Source: Peribacillus muralis
GTDB taxonomy: Bacteria > Bacillota > Bacilli > Bacillales > DSM-1321
Direction: 5' to 3'
NCBI RefSeq assembly: GCF_001439925.1
Contig: NZ_LMBV01000009.1
Span: 1-64,000 of the forward strand
DNA length: 64,000 nt
Positions 43,371 to 52,402 of the stretch are shown here, piece by piece (the stretch's first letter is position 1; each line of letters starts with the position of its first letter). The translations under genes and the position numbers were made by a program. The notes below the pieces were generated by a model. That model did no database searches. It saw only the letters and a program-made list of their open reading frames with translations, and was not told where the DNA came from.

Positions 43371-43877
43371 ATGAGAACGATTGATCCATTTGAGATTCTC
43401 GATGGAAAAGCGATTAAATTTTTGGATGTTTTTGGTGTTGAGGACGGAATTGCATTAAAGAGTAAATATGAAGATAAAACGTATTGGATATACGATTATT
43501 ATTGCATGCATCAGACATGTGATTGTCAGGAAGTGTATCTTGAATTCGTGGAAGCCCGCAAAAACAAAGACCATGCAGGTCAGCATTTTGGGATTCGCGT
43601 TTCTTTCAGCGATCATCAATTCACGTTAGAGGACTTTAATATTTCCAAGCAAAAGGCGATGGATATTGCGGAAGACACGTTAAAGCACAGTAAAGACATC
43701 ATGGCGTTATTTAAACAGCGGTACCAGAAAATGAAGGAAAAAGGAACGGAAATCATCATGGAAAGTGCCAAGGCCGCTAAAATGCCTCATGTTCACACAG
43801 AACCGATTATCGGAAGAAATGAACCTTGTCCTTGTGGAAGCGGAAAAAAATACAAAAAATGCTGCGGTGCTGCTTGA
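43371..43877 (+). CDS. SEC-C motif protein
   Basis: 168 aa. A C-terminal SEC-C zinc motif [16 protein letters not shown] (residues 150-165), as at the end of SecA, follows an unassigned N-terminal domain containing [15 protein letters not shown]. Such proteins may bind ribosomes or SecB-like partners. Single gene; the ribosome binding site AGGATG is weak. Confidence 0.82.
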   Translation: MRTIDPFEILDGKAIKFLDVFGVEDGIALKSKYEDKTYWIYDYYCMHQTCDCQEVYLEFVEARKNKDHAGQHFGIRVSFSDHQFTLEDFNISKQKAMDIAEDTLKHSKDIMALFKQRYQKMKEKGTEIIMESAKAAKMPHVHTEPIIGRNEPCPCGSGKKYKKCCGAA

Positions 43878-43885
43878 TCAATCTC

Positions 43886-43920
43886 GGAAGGTGACTCGAT
43901 AGGGGGTCCCTTCTTTTTTT
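43886..43920 (+). terminator. Terminator after the SEC-C gene
   Basis: Imperfect stem GAAGGTGAC / GTCCCTTC and a run of nine T. Confidence 0.65.
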
Positions 43921-44101
43921 TGGCAATAAGCGAAAAAAACAGTAGTAAAAAAAGAACGTTTGTTCTATAATTAAGAGTGCCAGATACTAACAAATAAAGA
44001 AATAAAAAGTAGTATTTTAGACCGAAATTTCAAAAAACTTCTTTTTTATTTTCAAAAATCTGGTATATATAAGAGAGAAGAGTTTTTTGATCTCATCTCT
44101 T

Positions 44102-44158
44102 TCAGCGGTAGACGGCAACCAGACGGGATGCAAATCCCTGCACTGATGGCAGTTTAAC
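44102..44158 (+). ncRNA. Structured leader upstream of the Isp protease
   Basis: Three small stem-loops lie in a row: GGT-AGACGGCA-ACC (44107-44120), GGGA-TGCAAA-TCCC (44125-44138) and CTGC-ACTGATG-GCAG (44138-44152). CGGCAACC followed by GATGCAAATCCCTGCA recalls the core of SAM-I type leaders (CGGCAACC ... GGTGCTAATTCCTGCA), but the 5' half of that aptamer is not present. Class unassigned; it lies 34 bases before the protease start. Confidence 0.4.
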
Positions 44159-44185
44159 TCATTGAACGAAGGAAGGGGTAATCAA

Positions 44186-45184
44186 ATGACAAGAGAAAAA
44201 AGATTAATACCTTACAAAGTTCTTGAAGTAATGGAAACGGTGAAAGAAAAGGTTCCTGAGGGTGTCGAGCTTGTGAAAGCCCCGGCAGTCTGGGAAAAAA
44301 GCAATTATGGTGAGGGTGTTGTAGTAGCCGTCATCGATACAGGAATTGATAAGGGGCATCCAGACCTCAAAGAGAGAATCATTGGCGGGAAGGATTTTAC
44401 CAATACCGGTGATTTTCAGGATGATAACGGGCATGGAACGCATGTGAGCGGTACGATATTGGCTTCCATTAATAAAGTTGGTGTAGTGGGAGTGGCTCCA
44501 AAAGCAAGCATCTTGGCGTTGAAGGCGTTAAATGGTCAGGGACAAGGTGAGATAGATTGGATCAATGGAGCTTTAGAGTATGCGATAAATTGGCAAGGGC
44601 CGAATGAAGAAACGGTTTCAGTCATTTCATTGTCACTGGGGGGGCCTCCGGATGAGGCGGAACACAAGCTGATTCAAAGGGCGATTCAGAAAGACATTCT
44701 CGTTGTTTGCGCGGCTGGGAATAGTGGGGATGGGCGTCATGAAACCGATGAAATGGATTATCCAGGGTCGTATCCAGAGGTAGTCGAAGTCGGTGCTGTG
44801 GATTTAAGCAGAAATTTAGCGGATTTTTCAAATACAAATGATGAAATTGACTTGGTCGCGCCAGGGGTCGATATACTCTCTACGTATCCAGGTAATAAAT
44901 ATGCCAGGCTGAGTGGAACATCAATGGCCACTCCGCATGTAAGCGGTGCGGCAGCTCTTTTGAAAGTGATTGCTGAAAAGGACTTCGGCCGCAAGCTGAC
45001 TGAAGCTGAATTGTATGCACAGTTAGTGAAAAGCACCGAAGATTTAGGGATAAGCAAAAAGGCACAAGGAAATGGAATGCTCAACTTAACCATTGCAGAA
45101 CAAAGGGTTGAAAAATCAATCAAGATTACGATAGAGTCAGAGAACCTTCAATTACCAAGTAAATCTGTTGTCATGGAATATTAG
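44186..45184 (+). CDS. ispA: Intracellular subtilisin-like serine protease
   Basis: 332 aa. S8 peptidase with Asp51 (AVIDTGID), His83 (NGHGTHVSG) and Ser246 (GTSMATPHVSG). There is no signal peptide; instead a short N-terminal extension with the inhibitory LIPYK motif (8-12), the hallmark of Bacillus intracellular subtilisins (IspA). It degrades cytosolic proteins in stationary phase. ATG 44186 is fixed by GGAAGGGG and by the LIPY position. Confidence 0.93.
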   Translation: MTREKRLIPYKVLEVMETVKEKVPEGVELVKAPAVWEKSNYGEGVVVAVIDTGIDKGHPDLKERIIGGKDFTNTGDFQDDNGHGTHVSGTILASINKVGVVGVAPKASILALKALNGQGQGEIDWINGALEYAINWQGPNEETVSVISLSLGGPPDEAEHKLIQRAIQKDILVVCAAGNSGDGRHETDEMDYPGSYPEVVEVGAVDLSRNLADFSNTNDEIDLVAPGVDILSTYPGNKYARLSGTSMATPHVSGAAALLKVIAEKDFGRKLTEAELYAQLVKSTEDLGISKKAQGNGMLNLTIAEQRVEKSIKITIESENLQLPSKSVVMEY

Positions 45185-45192
45185 CAAAAAAA

Positions 45193-45222
45193 AAGGTGTC
45201 CCAAGATTTTTCGGGACACCTT
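45193..45222. terminator. Bidirectional terminator
   Basis: Perfect stem AGGTGTCCC / GGGACACCT flanked by A-tract and TT; between convergent ispA and ycnI. Confidence 0.85.
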
Positions 45223-45231
45223 ACTCAATGA

Positions 45232-45897
45232 TTATCTTTTATTTTTTCTTAGAGCCGCAAAAAGCGCTACAAGAGAAAGAATCAGTGCGATGACAGCTAG
45301 GGTGATGATTAGGGTTTCATTATTATTATCATTATCATCATCTGCTGTGGCCGCGGCCTTTGAATTGTCGGTTGCTTTGGAATCATCGGTAGCAGCTTCA
45401 TCTTCGTGACCGTGGTCGGAAGTTTCGGCATCAGCCTTAGGTGCTAGCGAAATTTGCGTTACCGAATGCGGCAGGGCCGAGCCTTCATCACCGCTCCATT
45501 CGACGATTTCACCATCTTCGTAATATTGAAAGGCATCCCATGCCACCTTCGTTTCTTCTTTAGGGTTTTGGGCAATGAATGAGAATTCCTGGAATTGTCC
45601 AGCGGATATGCCTTCTTCCGTTGCTGCCCAAGTTACCGTTTTAACGTCTTTACCACCTTCGGTTGTCACTTTCCATCCTGGTACAGGCTGATAGCTTACA
45701 AATGTAATTCCTTCAGGAACCTTTAAAGTCACCTTGGTTGTTGCGGTTTCTTTTTCTACTGGTACTTTAATTGTGTAAGTTTCCCATGCCTCAGGCGCAG
45801 ATGTACTAGGTTTGACCGTAACGTGTGCGTTCGCCGAACCAGCGAATATGAATAATGCTGCAAATGTAGTGATGAGTAGTTTTGTAATGTTTTTCAT
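45232..45897 (-). CDS. ycnI: YcnI-type copper-binding membrane protein
   Basis: 221 aa. Signal peptide ending SANA, so the mature protein starts HVTVKPSTS with the copper-binding N-terminal His of DUF1775. A beta domain follows, then a linker rich in Asp, Asn and Ala with HGHE, and a C-terminal membrane anchor before RKNKR. GGAGGG precedes ATG 45897. It is downstream of the CopCD gene; the regulator ycnK is absent. Confidence 0.92.
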   Translation of the reverse strand: MKNITKLLITTFAALFIFAGSANAHVTVKPSTSAPEAWETYTIKVPVEKETATTKVTLKVPEGITFVSYQPVPGWKVTTEGGKDVKTVTWAATEEGISAGQFQEFSFIAQNPKEETKVAWDAFQYYEDGEIVEWSGDEGSALPHSVTQISLAPKADAETSDHGHEDEAATDDSKATDNSKAAATADDDNDNNNETLIITLAVIALILSLVALFAALRKNKR

Positions 45898-45915
45898 CAG
45901 TATAATTCCCTCCTG

Positions 45916-47550
45916 TTATGAATTCCCTATAAAAATTGTGAAATCAGCATTGATTGAATCGAGACTTTTCGTTAAACCGTGAACTTGAATGTTCCACTTT
46001 CCTGGCAGGGTAAGTATAGACTTTGATGTGAATGTACCTTTGGTCTTCCCTTGCAATTGCAGCTTTATTGCACCGGCCTGCCCATCTGCTGGCTGCATTG
46101 TGATGGTTAGCTGCTCAATATCAGCAATTGGCCTGCCTCCCTGTTCCAGTTCCACTTGAATCCTGTTATCTCCGACTTCATTTGGGGTGACTTTTAAAGT
46201 AACCTCATAGTTTTCGTCTGTCTTTATCATTTTTTCGAATGGCCCGGGGGAGGACATTGCAGTTTGGACATTTGTCAACAGGGCCGCAACAAGGAGCACA
46301 ACAATTCCTATACCAAGCTCCATACCTGCGCTATAGCCCAGTTTTTTCGTTTGCGCTTTGCCTTTGAAGAAATGCCATGCTCCTAAAACGATCATGACTG
46401 ACATGAGACCGATTTTCGCAATCAATAATTGTCCATATGTTGTGTTGAACAAGGAATGGATGGTCGGTACATGCTGGAGGCTGCTATATATGCCGCTAAC
46501 GATCAGGATGATTACAAATACGAACGCCCATTTTGAAAACCTTTGAATGATCGTCCAATAAAAGAGTTTCTTATCCTCTTGGACTGCCTGCCGGTCTGCA
46601 AGTCCAGGCAACACTACCAATAATGCCATAAGGCCGCCCAGCCATAATGCCATCGACAATATGTGCAGGAAATCCATCAATACGGCGAGAACGTGATTAG
46701 GAACAGCTGCCGTATGTCCAGTTAAAGCCTTTCCGACCATCAAAAGGGTCGTTAAGAGAAAAGAAAGCACAGGAAGAGATCTTTTCAAGGGATTCTCAAG
46801 CATGAAATAAAGAGCCATAAATAGAAGAATCAACATGAGTAGTTGTATGACCCAGATGGTACCGAAGTTTGTGCCATTCAGGACTTCCCTGATATATGTC
46901 CCATTGAACGCATCCGTCCATCCTACTCCAGCATCAATCGTCACTTTTAAAGGCAGGCTGCAGAAGGTGGAAAGTGCTAAACCTGCATATGAAATCCAAA
47001 GGTATAGACGTGCTCTGCCGCTAGCTTGAAAAAGGCGAGAATCCTTCGTTAAAGATAAGCGGAAAAAGAGAATACCAGCAAGAGCCGCGAAGCTTATGTA
47101 TTGAAGGCTTTGCAAGAAAACGTTAATGGAATTCGGAAAACCCGCTTTCACTTGTGAATGATCTTGGTCGGATAGGGAAGCTGATTCTCCGAATTGAAAG
47201 GGGATTGTCCCTTCAATCGGGTGTCCATCACTCGAAACCACTCTCCATTTTATATAATAAACGCCTTCATCGACAGTGCCTTTCCACTTAGCTTCCAATA
47301 TCCTCTCGCTTTGTTCCGAAATTGCGCTTTTTTGAACTGGAACCTTCTGTCCATCTTGGCTGAAGACTTCAAGCGAATGGAAAGCCGGTTGTATATTCTC
47401 GCTGAATTGAATGCTGATTTTTTCAGGAAGAGTATCGATCGCTTCATTAGGGCTAGGATTGGAGCTGATTACTGTAGCATGACCGGAAGCCATTGCCGGG
47501 TATAAAAGCAAGCTGAATAGGCTGATTACCAGCCATAAGTAATTCTTCAT
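45916..47550 (-). CDS. ycnJ: CopC-CopD copper resistance/import protein YcnJ
   Basis: 544 aa. Signal peptide, CopC domain (GHATVISSNPSPNEA at the mature N-terminus; SSDGHPIEGTIPF later), then eight predicted helices of the CopD domain, and an extracellular C-terminal domain. B. subtilis YcnJ of the same layout is a copper importer. It is 18 bases upstream of ycnI, forming one operon. Confidence 0.92.
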   Translation of the reverse strand: MKNYLWLVISLFSLLLYPAMASGHATVISSNPSPNEAIDTLPEKISIQFSENIQPAFHSLEVFSQDGQKVPVQKSAISEQSERILEAKWKGTVDEGVYYIKWRVVSSDGHPIEGTIPFQFGESASLSDQDHSQVKAGFPNSINVFLQSLQYISFAALAGILFFRLSLTKDSRLFQASGRARLYLWISYAGLALSTFCSLPLKVTIDAGVGWTDAFNGTYIREVLNGTNFGTIWVIQLLMLILLFMALYFMLENPLKRSLPVLSFLLTTLLMVGKALTGHTAAVPNHVLAVLMDFLHILSMALWLGGLMALLVVLPGLADRQAVQEDKKLFYWTIIQRFSKWAFVFVIILIVSGIYSSLQHVPTIHSLFNTTYGQLLIAKIGLMSVMIVLGAWHFFKGKAQTKKLGYSAGMELGIGIVVLLVAALLTNVQTAMSSPGPFEKMIKTDENYEVTLKVTPNEVGDNRIQVELEQGGRPIADIEQLTITMQPADGQAGAIKLQLQGKTKGTFTSKSILTLPGKWNIQVHGLTKSLDSINADFTIFIGNS

Positions 47551-48008
47551 CTTAGTATGCCATCACCCTTTCATTAGGTTATGTAAGCTTATTATAAAAG
47601 GAAAATGTGAAAAAACAGTGAAAATAAATGAAGCATCCAAAGGCAGTTTACTAGGCTCGATGGATTTAATGGCGATAATGTTAGATTTGCCTAGCTTCCG
47701 TTATTATAGACATGTGAATAATAATTAGTTTTATGACCTTATTATACCGGCAGCAATCATAGTGGGGATAGGTGCTTAAGAAAGGCGAAAAGGGAAAAAG
47801 TGTGAAGAAGTAATTTTGGCTGGTTACTTCCAGATGCTAAAGCTGATAAAACAACCGGCGTCACGCGAGGGATTTACCCTTTTCACGAATGGCATCAAGC
47901 TGACGATTTGAAGGGAAGTGACCTACTTACGTGCTTGTTTTCTAAAAGGGGTAGGGTTGGTGATGCCAGAGCCTGAGACGTGAGGAAACACGGAGAAAAT
48001 AAAAAAAA
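47551..48008. other. Intergenic stretch with no recognised gene
   Basis: About 460 bases between ycnJ (minus) and the terminator of the kinase gene. The right half is less AT-rich and has no ORF. One simple hairpin, GAAGTAA / TTACTTC (47807-47830), is present without a T-run. The ycnJ promoter should lie near 47570-47640 on the minus strand, but none stands out. Confidence 0.5.
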
Positions 48009-48030
48009 GGACAAGTACCAATGCTTGTCC
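48005..48030 (-). terminator. Terminator of the kinase gene
   Basis: On the minus strand GGACAAG / CTTGTCC, loop CATTGGTA, then eight T. Confidence 0.85.
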
Positions 48031-49661
48031 TACGCTTTATTAGGTAAGATGATTTCGACCTCGGTTCCACGATTTAGCTCGCTGTTAAAACGAACCTTCC
48101 CCCCATGCGCCTCAATGATCCTGCAGCTTACCGTCAAACCTAAGCCGGTTCCTCTTTCTTTCGATGAATAAAAAGGCTCTCCGAGATGCTTCAAGCGCTT
48201 TTTTTCTATTCCGCTTCCATTATCTTTAATGATAATCGAAAGGTTTTTATCCATTTGCTCGAACTCGATCCAAATTTGGTCGGCGGCGGCCTCCATAGAA
48301 TTTTTGAACATGTTTATGAATACTTGTTTTAGTTGATTTCCCTCACATGAAAGCAGCGGTATTTCATTTTTAACTGTTATGGTTATTTGGGTGGAGAATG
48401 AGTCCGTCTCGGGTTTCAACAAAATCTTGACTTCATTCATCAGTTGGACGATTTGTTGTTTGCTGAAAGGAAGTTCCTGTGGTTTTGCCAGAACGAGTAA
48501 CTCGCTTACGATAAGATTGATCCGATCCAATTCACTTAGCATAATCGAATAATATTGTTCATGGGGATGGTCACTCTTTTTAAGTAATTGTACGAAACCT
48601 TTTAATGATGTCAGCGGGTTACGTACTTCATGGGCAACGCTTGCGGCCAGCTCGCCGACTATCGATAATTTCTCGCTTCTTCTTAAGCGTGCTTCGGTTT
48701 CCCGGATTTGCGTGACTTCTTTGGCATAAGTAATGATTCCGACCAATTCCTCACCAATCATCATCGGGACGAACGTACATGAAAGAAGAATTGATTTCCC
48801 GTATTTCGTCAGGAATTGTATATCTCTACCTTTTTTAATTCCTTTCCGGTTTTCCACGACATATTCACAGGATGTACGGATAAGGTCTGCATCTTCAGGC
48901 GAAAAGTCCAGCTTCACGAATGAGGAGCCGCGAATTTCTTCTTGTTGAAACCCGGTAACCGTTTCAAATCTTGGATTTACGGTTGTGATCATCCCATGTA
49001 AATCAAGCATGAGCATCGGGTACGGGTTGTGTTCGAACAAAGATTTATAGCGTTGTTCACTATCGAATAATTGTTTTTCCGCAGCAACTCTTTCAGATAT
49101 ATCCCTGCCGATGACGACTAAGCCTTTACGGGATCCATCCTCAAAAAACAATGGAACTTTGATCGTATCAAAGGTCTTGTGATTACCGTCTGGAAGGGGA
49201 ATGATTTCTTCGCATCTTGTGATCTCCCCTTGAATCCACGTTTCCTCATCGGAAGCTTCACAGTAGATCAACGACTCTTTGTAAAATTCAGTGTATTCCG
49301 CGAGCTCGCTATCTCTTTTGCCCTTATAGTCCACATGTTCCAATTGAAACAATTTAAGACCAAAGGTATTGGATTCCAGCCATCGACCATCGCCATCCTT
49401 GAAGTTAACAAAATCGACCATCGAGTTAATAAGTGTTCGCCGGCGTTGCTCCGCTTCTTTTAATTGCTTGAATTCTGCTCGTTTAGCCAAGTAAAGGTAT
49501 AGAATCAAGCCTATCGATAAAAGAAAGAAAATGCCTTCGGCTCTTTGAAGCTGAATGAAGACCTCTTTGTTTTGAATATTTGTCGTTAAAAAATAGTCGA
49601 ACACGACAAGTATAACAATCCCGCAAAGGATATATATACTTAAAATGGAGCGCTTGGACAT
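48030..49661 (-). CDS. PAS-domain sensor histidine kinase (Kin family)
   Basis: 543 aa. Two membrane helices (8-25 and 43-60) with a short outer loop, two PAS domains (about 75-190 and 200-325), HisKA with the phospho-acceptor in VAHEVRNPLTSLKGF, and an HATPase domain with NMFKNSMEAA, DNGSGI and GTGLGLT. No response regulator gene is next to it, as with the orphan sporulation kinases KinC/KinD/KinE that feed Spo0F. An IS element lies upstream of it, from 114 bases beyond the start codon. Confidence 0.9.
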   Translation of the reverse strand: MSKRSILSIYILCGIVILVVFDYFLTTNIQNKEVFIQLQRAEGIFFLLSIGLILYLYLAKRAEFKQLKEAEQRRRTLINSMVDFVNFKDGDGRWLESNTFGLKLFQLEHVDYKGKRDSELAEYTEFYKESLIYCEASDEETWIQGEITRCEEIIPLPDGNHKTFDTIKVPLFFEDGSRKGLVVIGRDISERVAAEKQLFDSEQRYKSLFEHNPYPMLMLDLHGMITTVNPRFETVTGFQQEEIRGSSFVKLDFSPEDADLIRTSCEYVVENRKGIKKGRDIQFLTKYGKSILLSCTFVPMMIGEELVGIITYAKEVTQIRETEARLRRSEKLSIVGELAASVAHEVRNPLTSLKGFVQLLKKSDHPHEQYYSIMLSELDRINLIVSELLVLAKPQELPFSKQQIVQLMNEVKILLKPETDSFSTQITITVKNEIPLLSCEGNQLKQVFINMFKNSMEAAADQIWIEFEQMDKNLSIIIKDNGSGIEKKRLKHLGEPFYSSKERGTGLGLTVSCRIIEAHGGKVRFNSELNRGTEVEIILPNKA

Positions 49662-49754
49662 GGTGATTCTCCCTGAATTTAAGACATTACAATGGTAAAA
49701 TTACATACACATTTTAACAAACTATTGAAGAAAAATATATGCACAATCATAAAT

Positions 49755-49774
49755 AAAAAAAACAGGAACCAGCG
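49755..49774. other. Left half of a terminator split by the IS
   Basis: A-rich tract with ACAGG-A-ACC-AGCG. Together with 51064-51083 it rebuilds a hairpin that ends the TVP38 gene on the minus strand. Separated by the IS element. Confidence 0.7.
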
Positions 49775-49861
49775 TAAACTGAACCCTTAGAGTGGGACAA
49801 AGGAAAAAACACCTCTTATGTCGTATAGATAAATCTATATTACATAAGGGGTGTATTTTAT

Positions 49862-50167
49862 ATGGGGAAAAAAATGCATTATCCAGCCGAAATAAAATGG
49901 GAAGCTATAAAAATGTTTGAGAATGGTCATTCATCTACAGAAATTAGTGATGTACTAGGTATTAAAAATAGTAGCCAAGTTAGGATATGGATGCGGTGGT
50001 ATAGAAATGGGGAAACTCACAGGTTTGAACAGCCTGTGGGGAAACCATACACTTCTAATAAAGGAATAGGTGAAGTCACAGAAATAGAGGAGCTAAAGCT
50101 TAGGGTTAAACAACTCGAAATGCAGAATGAATTGTTGGGAAAGTTAAAGGGGATCTCAAGAAAATAA
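49862..50167 (+). CDS. IS150-type transposase OrfA
   Basis: 101 aa. N-terminal helix-turn-helix (KWEAIKMFENGHSSTEISDV) and a C-terminal leucine-zipper-like helix (IEELKLRVKQLEMQNELLG). The gene ends AGA-AAA-TAA; a -1 slip on AAA (50162-50164) would read on as ATA-AGG-AAA into orfB, giving the fused transposase. Confidence 0.9.
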   Translation: MGKKMHYPAEIKWEAIKMFENGHSSTEISDVLGIKNSSQVRIWMRWYRNGETHRFEQPVGKPYTSNKGIGEVTEIEELKLRVKQLEMQNELLGKLKGISRK

Positions 50168-50187
50168 GGAAAGTTGATATTGTAAAG

Positions 50188-51024
50188 GTGATTGAGTCAC
50201 TTAAGGAGAAGTTTCCTATTCGAGAAATGTTAGAATTTCTTGAGATCCCAAAAAGTAATTATTATCGTTGGAAAGAACAAGTAGCTAGTGAAAGGGATAA
50301 AGATGTCTTACATTTAGTTAAAGACATTTGTACGAAGCACAAACGCAGATATGGTTATCGACGTGTAACTGCAGAATTAAAGATGGCGCATAATCTTTCA
50401 GTTAACCATAAAAAGATACGACGAATTATGAGGGAAAATGGGCTGTTGGCAAAGATTAGAAGGAAGAAGTTTGTTCACTATAAACCTTCTGAGATTGTTA
50501 AGAATAAAGATCTAATAAAAAGAGAATTTAAAGCTGAGACTCCAAATCAAAAGTGGTATACGGATGTTTCCACTTTGACATTCGGGGAAAGTCATTTATA
50601 TTTATCAGCCATTATTGATGGTTTTAATAACGAGGTGGTTAGTGCAGTTATAGGTAAATCACCCAACCTTCAGTTAGCGTATGACACAGTGGATCAAGCA
50701 CTAGAAGGGAGAAAGATTGATGATCTTATTTTACACTCAGACCAAGGTGGACTCTATACTTCTCCAAAGTTCCAGGCTTACGTAAAGGAAAAGAACATTA
50801 TCCAAAGCATGTCCCATAAAGGAGTGTGCTACGATAATGTTCAAATCGAATCATTCTTCTCACATTTGAAGGAAGAAGCCTTCTACTCTCAAGATTGCGC
50901 AGCGACCAACTCCAAAATCATTGAGATTGTGGAAGAATATATTTATTATTATAACAATGAAAGAATCCAAATAAAACTAAATAACCAGCCCCCAATTAAA
51001 TATCGAGAGCTGGCTACGGCATAA
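50188..51024 (+). CDS. IS150-type transposase OrfB
   Basis: 278 aa from GTG 50188; the -1 frame is open back to 50164 and is probably expressed as an OrfAB fusion. HTH_21 region RRYGYRRVTAEL, then the rve catalytic core with DDE residues in YTDVSTL, HSDQGGLY and IESFFSHLKEE. No stop or frameshift disturbs it. Confidence 0.92.
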   Translation: MIESLKEKFPIREMLEFLEIPKSNYYRWKEQVASERDKDVLHLVKDICTKHKRRYGYRRVTAELKMAHNLSVNHKKIRRIMRENGLLAKIRRKKFVHYKPSEIVKNKDLIKREFKAETPNQKWYTDVSTLTFGESHLYLSAIIDGFNNEVVSAVIGKSPNLQLAYDTVDQALEGRKIDDLILHSDQGGLYTSPKFQAYVKEKNIIQSMSHKGVCYDNVQIESFFSHLKEEAFYSQDCAATNSKIIEIVEEYIYYYNNERIQIKLNNQPPIKYRELATA

Positions 51025-51070
51025 ATGTGTTTTTTCTTAATCCCATTTATGGGGTTAAGACTAGCGCGGG

Positions 51071-51727
51071 TCACCTGTTTTTTCTGAAGATGCGTAAGTT
51101 TTTTTTCTTTTTTACCCGTTTATAAATCATGAATAATAATAAAAAGAGCAGTGCGAGTGCAGCTAATGAATATTGGTTCATCTCAACAGTTAGCAGCCCA
51201 TAAGGAATTAGCGATAGAAAGAAGAAGTATATAAGGTTACCGAGTGCCGTCGCTAATAAAAAATCCTTGAATGTAACCGAACTGACGCCGGCAGCCAAGT
51301 TAATCAGACTTGTCGGGATAAGCGGGAAAATCCTTCCGGTAAAGACGTACATGAAACCATGCTCCTCAACATTGTCTTCCCATTTTTTTCCTAGCTTCTT
51401 TGAAAGAAGCTCTTGAAACCAGTTCCTTGCTGCATAAAAGATTAATCCCGATGCAGCAACACTTGTTAACCAACTCCAAAGATAGCCATATAAGAAACCA
51501 AATATCGCGACATTGATGGTCAGAAGCAAAATTAACGGTATGATTGTAAATGAGTTTTGGACAAACATCAATACGAATGTGACTATAAAGGTGAGCGGAA
51601 GATTTTCTTTTAATGTGCCAATAACTGAATCCAAGTCACTTTTCCATATTAACGTGAACAATTCTGCATTTGTGAAAATAAATATTGCAATTACCAACAG
51701 ACCGATCAAGGTCAGGATTTTTTTCAA
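51071..51727 (-). CDS. TVP38/TMEM64 (VTT-domain) membrane protein
   Basis: 218 aa, five to six helices. VTT/DedA-like core with GFLYGYLWSWLTSVAASGLIF-like helices and the conserved GRIFPLIPTSLINLAAG loop (substrate re-entrant segment). C-terminus is basic (RVKKKKNLRIFRKNR). The stop codon forms part of the terminator stem that the IS has split, so its transcript may now run into the IS. Confidence 0.87.
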   Translation of the reverse strand: MKKILTLIGLLVIAIFIFTNAELFTLIWKSDLDSVIGTLKENLPLTFIVTFVLMFVQNSFTIIPLILLLTINVAIFGFLYGYLWSWLTSVAASGLIFYAARNWFQELLSKKLGKKWEDNVEEHGFMYVFTGRIFPLIPTSLINLAAGVSSVTFKDFLLATALGNLIYFFFLSLIPYGLLTVEMNQYSLAALALLFLLLFMIYKRVKKKKNLRIFRKNR

Positions 51728-51779
51728 AGGGTCACCACCATTCTTTCTAATAGTTTATCAGCTTCAGGTTCATTGGTGA

Positions 51780-51814
51780 AAAAAGAGCTGTCGCAAAATG
51801 CAGACAGCTCTTTT
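51780..51814 (-). terminator. Terminator of queT
   Basis: Stem AAAAGAGCTGTC / GACAGCTCTTTT, 10-base loop; T-rich on both strands. Confidence 0.88.
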
Positions 51815-51847
51815 ACAGTATAGTAGGTTTAGAAATCAAAGATTCCT

Positions 51848-52333
51848 TTAAAGCCACTTTTCAAACTGAATTCTTTTGTTCATTGCATAAATGATTGGCG
51901 CACCAACCAAAAGGACAACGAATTCACCGACAGCAGTGGTGCCCCACCCTAACCAAAATGGTAAACCAAAGGCAAGGTTCAGTTCAATTGCGATCAAAAA
52001 CATCGTGAACGTGAAAAAGATAATCGTAGCGATCATCCGTCCTTGGACACCTTTAATGAACCGAGATACAAAAATGACAAGCAGCAAGGCGATTATCGAT
52101 TGCCCGACCCCGAAAATCAAGTCAAACGGAACCATTGGTGAAAAAAGCAAATTCGAAATGAACACACCGCCGACGATGCCATACATATATTTTTTATTGA
52201 ATACAATCAGATGGTTCAGTATTTCCGGCACCCGAAATTGGTACGCGCCAAAAGATATTGGTTGAAATACGAATGAGACCGCCACATATAAGGCAGCCAA
52301 TATCCCGCTAATCACGAGGGTACGATTATTCAT
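51848..52333 (-). CDS. queT: QueT-family queuosine precursor transporter
   Basis: 161 aa, five to six membrane helices; ECF-transporter S component of the QueT type (VFQPISFGAYQFRVPEILNHL is characteristic). A preQ1-I riboswitch directly overlaps its ribosome binding site, which confirms the substrate as a queuosine precursor. It would use shared EcfA/EcfT encoded elsewhere. Confidence 0.93.
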   Translation of the reverse strand: MNNRTLVISGILAALYVAVSFVFQPISFGAYQFRVPEILNHLIVFNKKYMYGIVGGVFISNLLFSPMVPFDLIFGVGQSIIALLLVIFVSRFIKGVQGRMIATIIFFTFTMFLIAIELNLAFGLPFWLGWGTTAVGEFVVLLVGAPIIYAMNKRIQFEKWL

Positions 52334-52342
52334 TTAATTCTC

Positions 52343-52378
52343 TCCTAGTTTTTTATCGTGGGATGGTTACGAACCACG
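52343..52378 (-). ncRNA. PreQ1-I riboswitch
   Basis: Read on the minus strand: P1 CGTGG/CCACG with loop TTCGTAACCATC, then ATAAAAAACTAGGA. The A-rich tail and CTA pseudoknot partner define class I preQ1 aptamers. AGGAG, the queT ribosome binding site, lies in the pseudoknot, so ligand should block translation. Confidence 0.93.
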
Positions 52379-52402
52379 TATAGGTATTTTACCTGAAGAT
52401 TA

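Larger units (their letters stand above)
49775..51063 (+). mobile_element. IS3-family element, IS150 group, about 1.29 kb
   Basis: Two overlapping-frame genes orfA and orfB sit between imperfect inverted repeats of about 38 bases. The left end reads TAAACTGAACCCTTAGAGTG and the right end, inverted, TAGTCTTAACCCCATAAATG; both continue to GAAAAAACAC. Ends resemble IS150 (ACTG-ACCC). A 3-bp direct repeat GCG flanks it (49772-49774 and 51064-51066). Both frames are open, so the copy may be active. Confidence 0.85.

Noticed and set aside
44102-44158. c-di-GMP-I (GEMM) riboswitch before ispA
   Set aside because: GATGCAAA resembles GACGCAAA, but the order of helices and the tetraloop receptor are absent.
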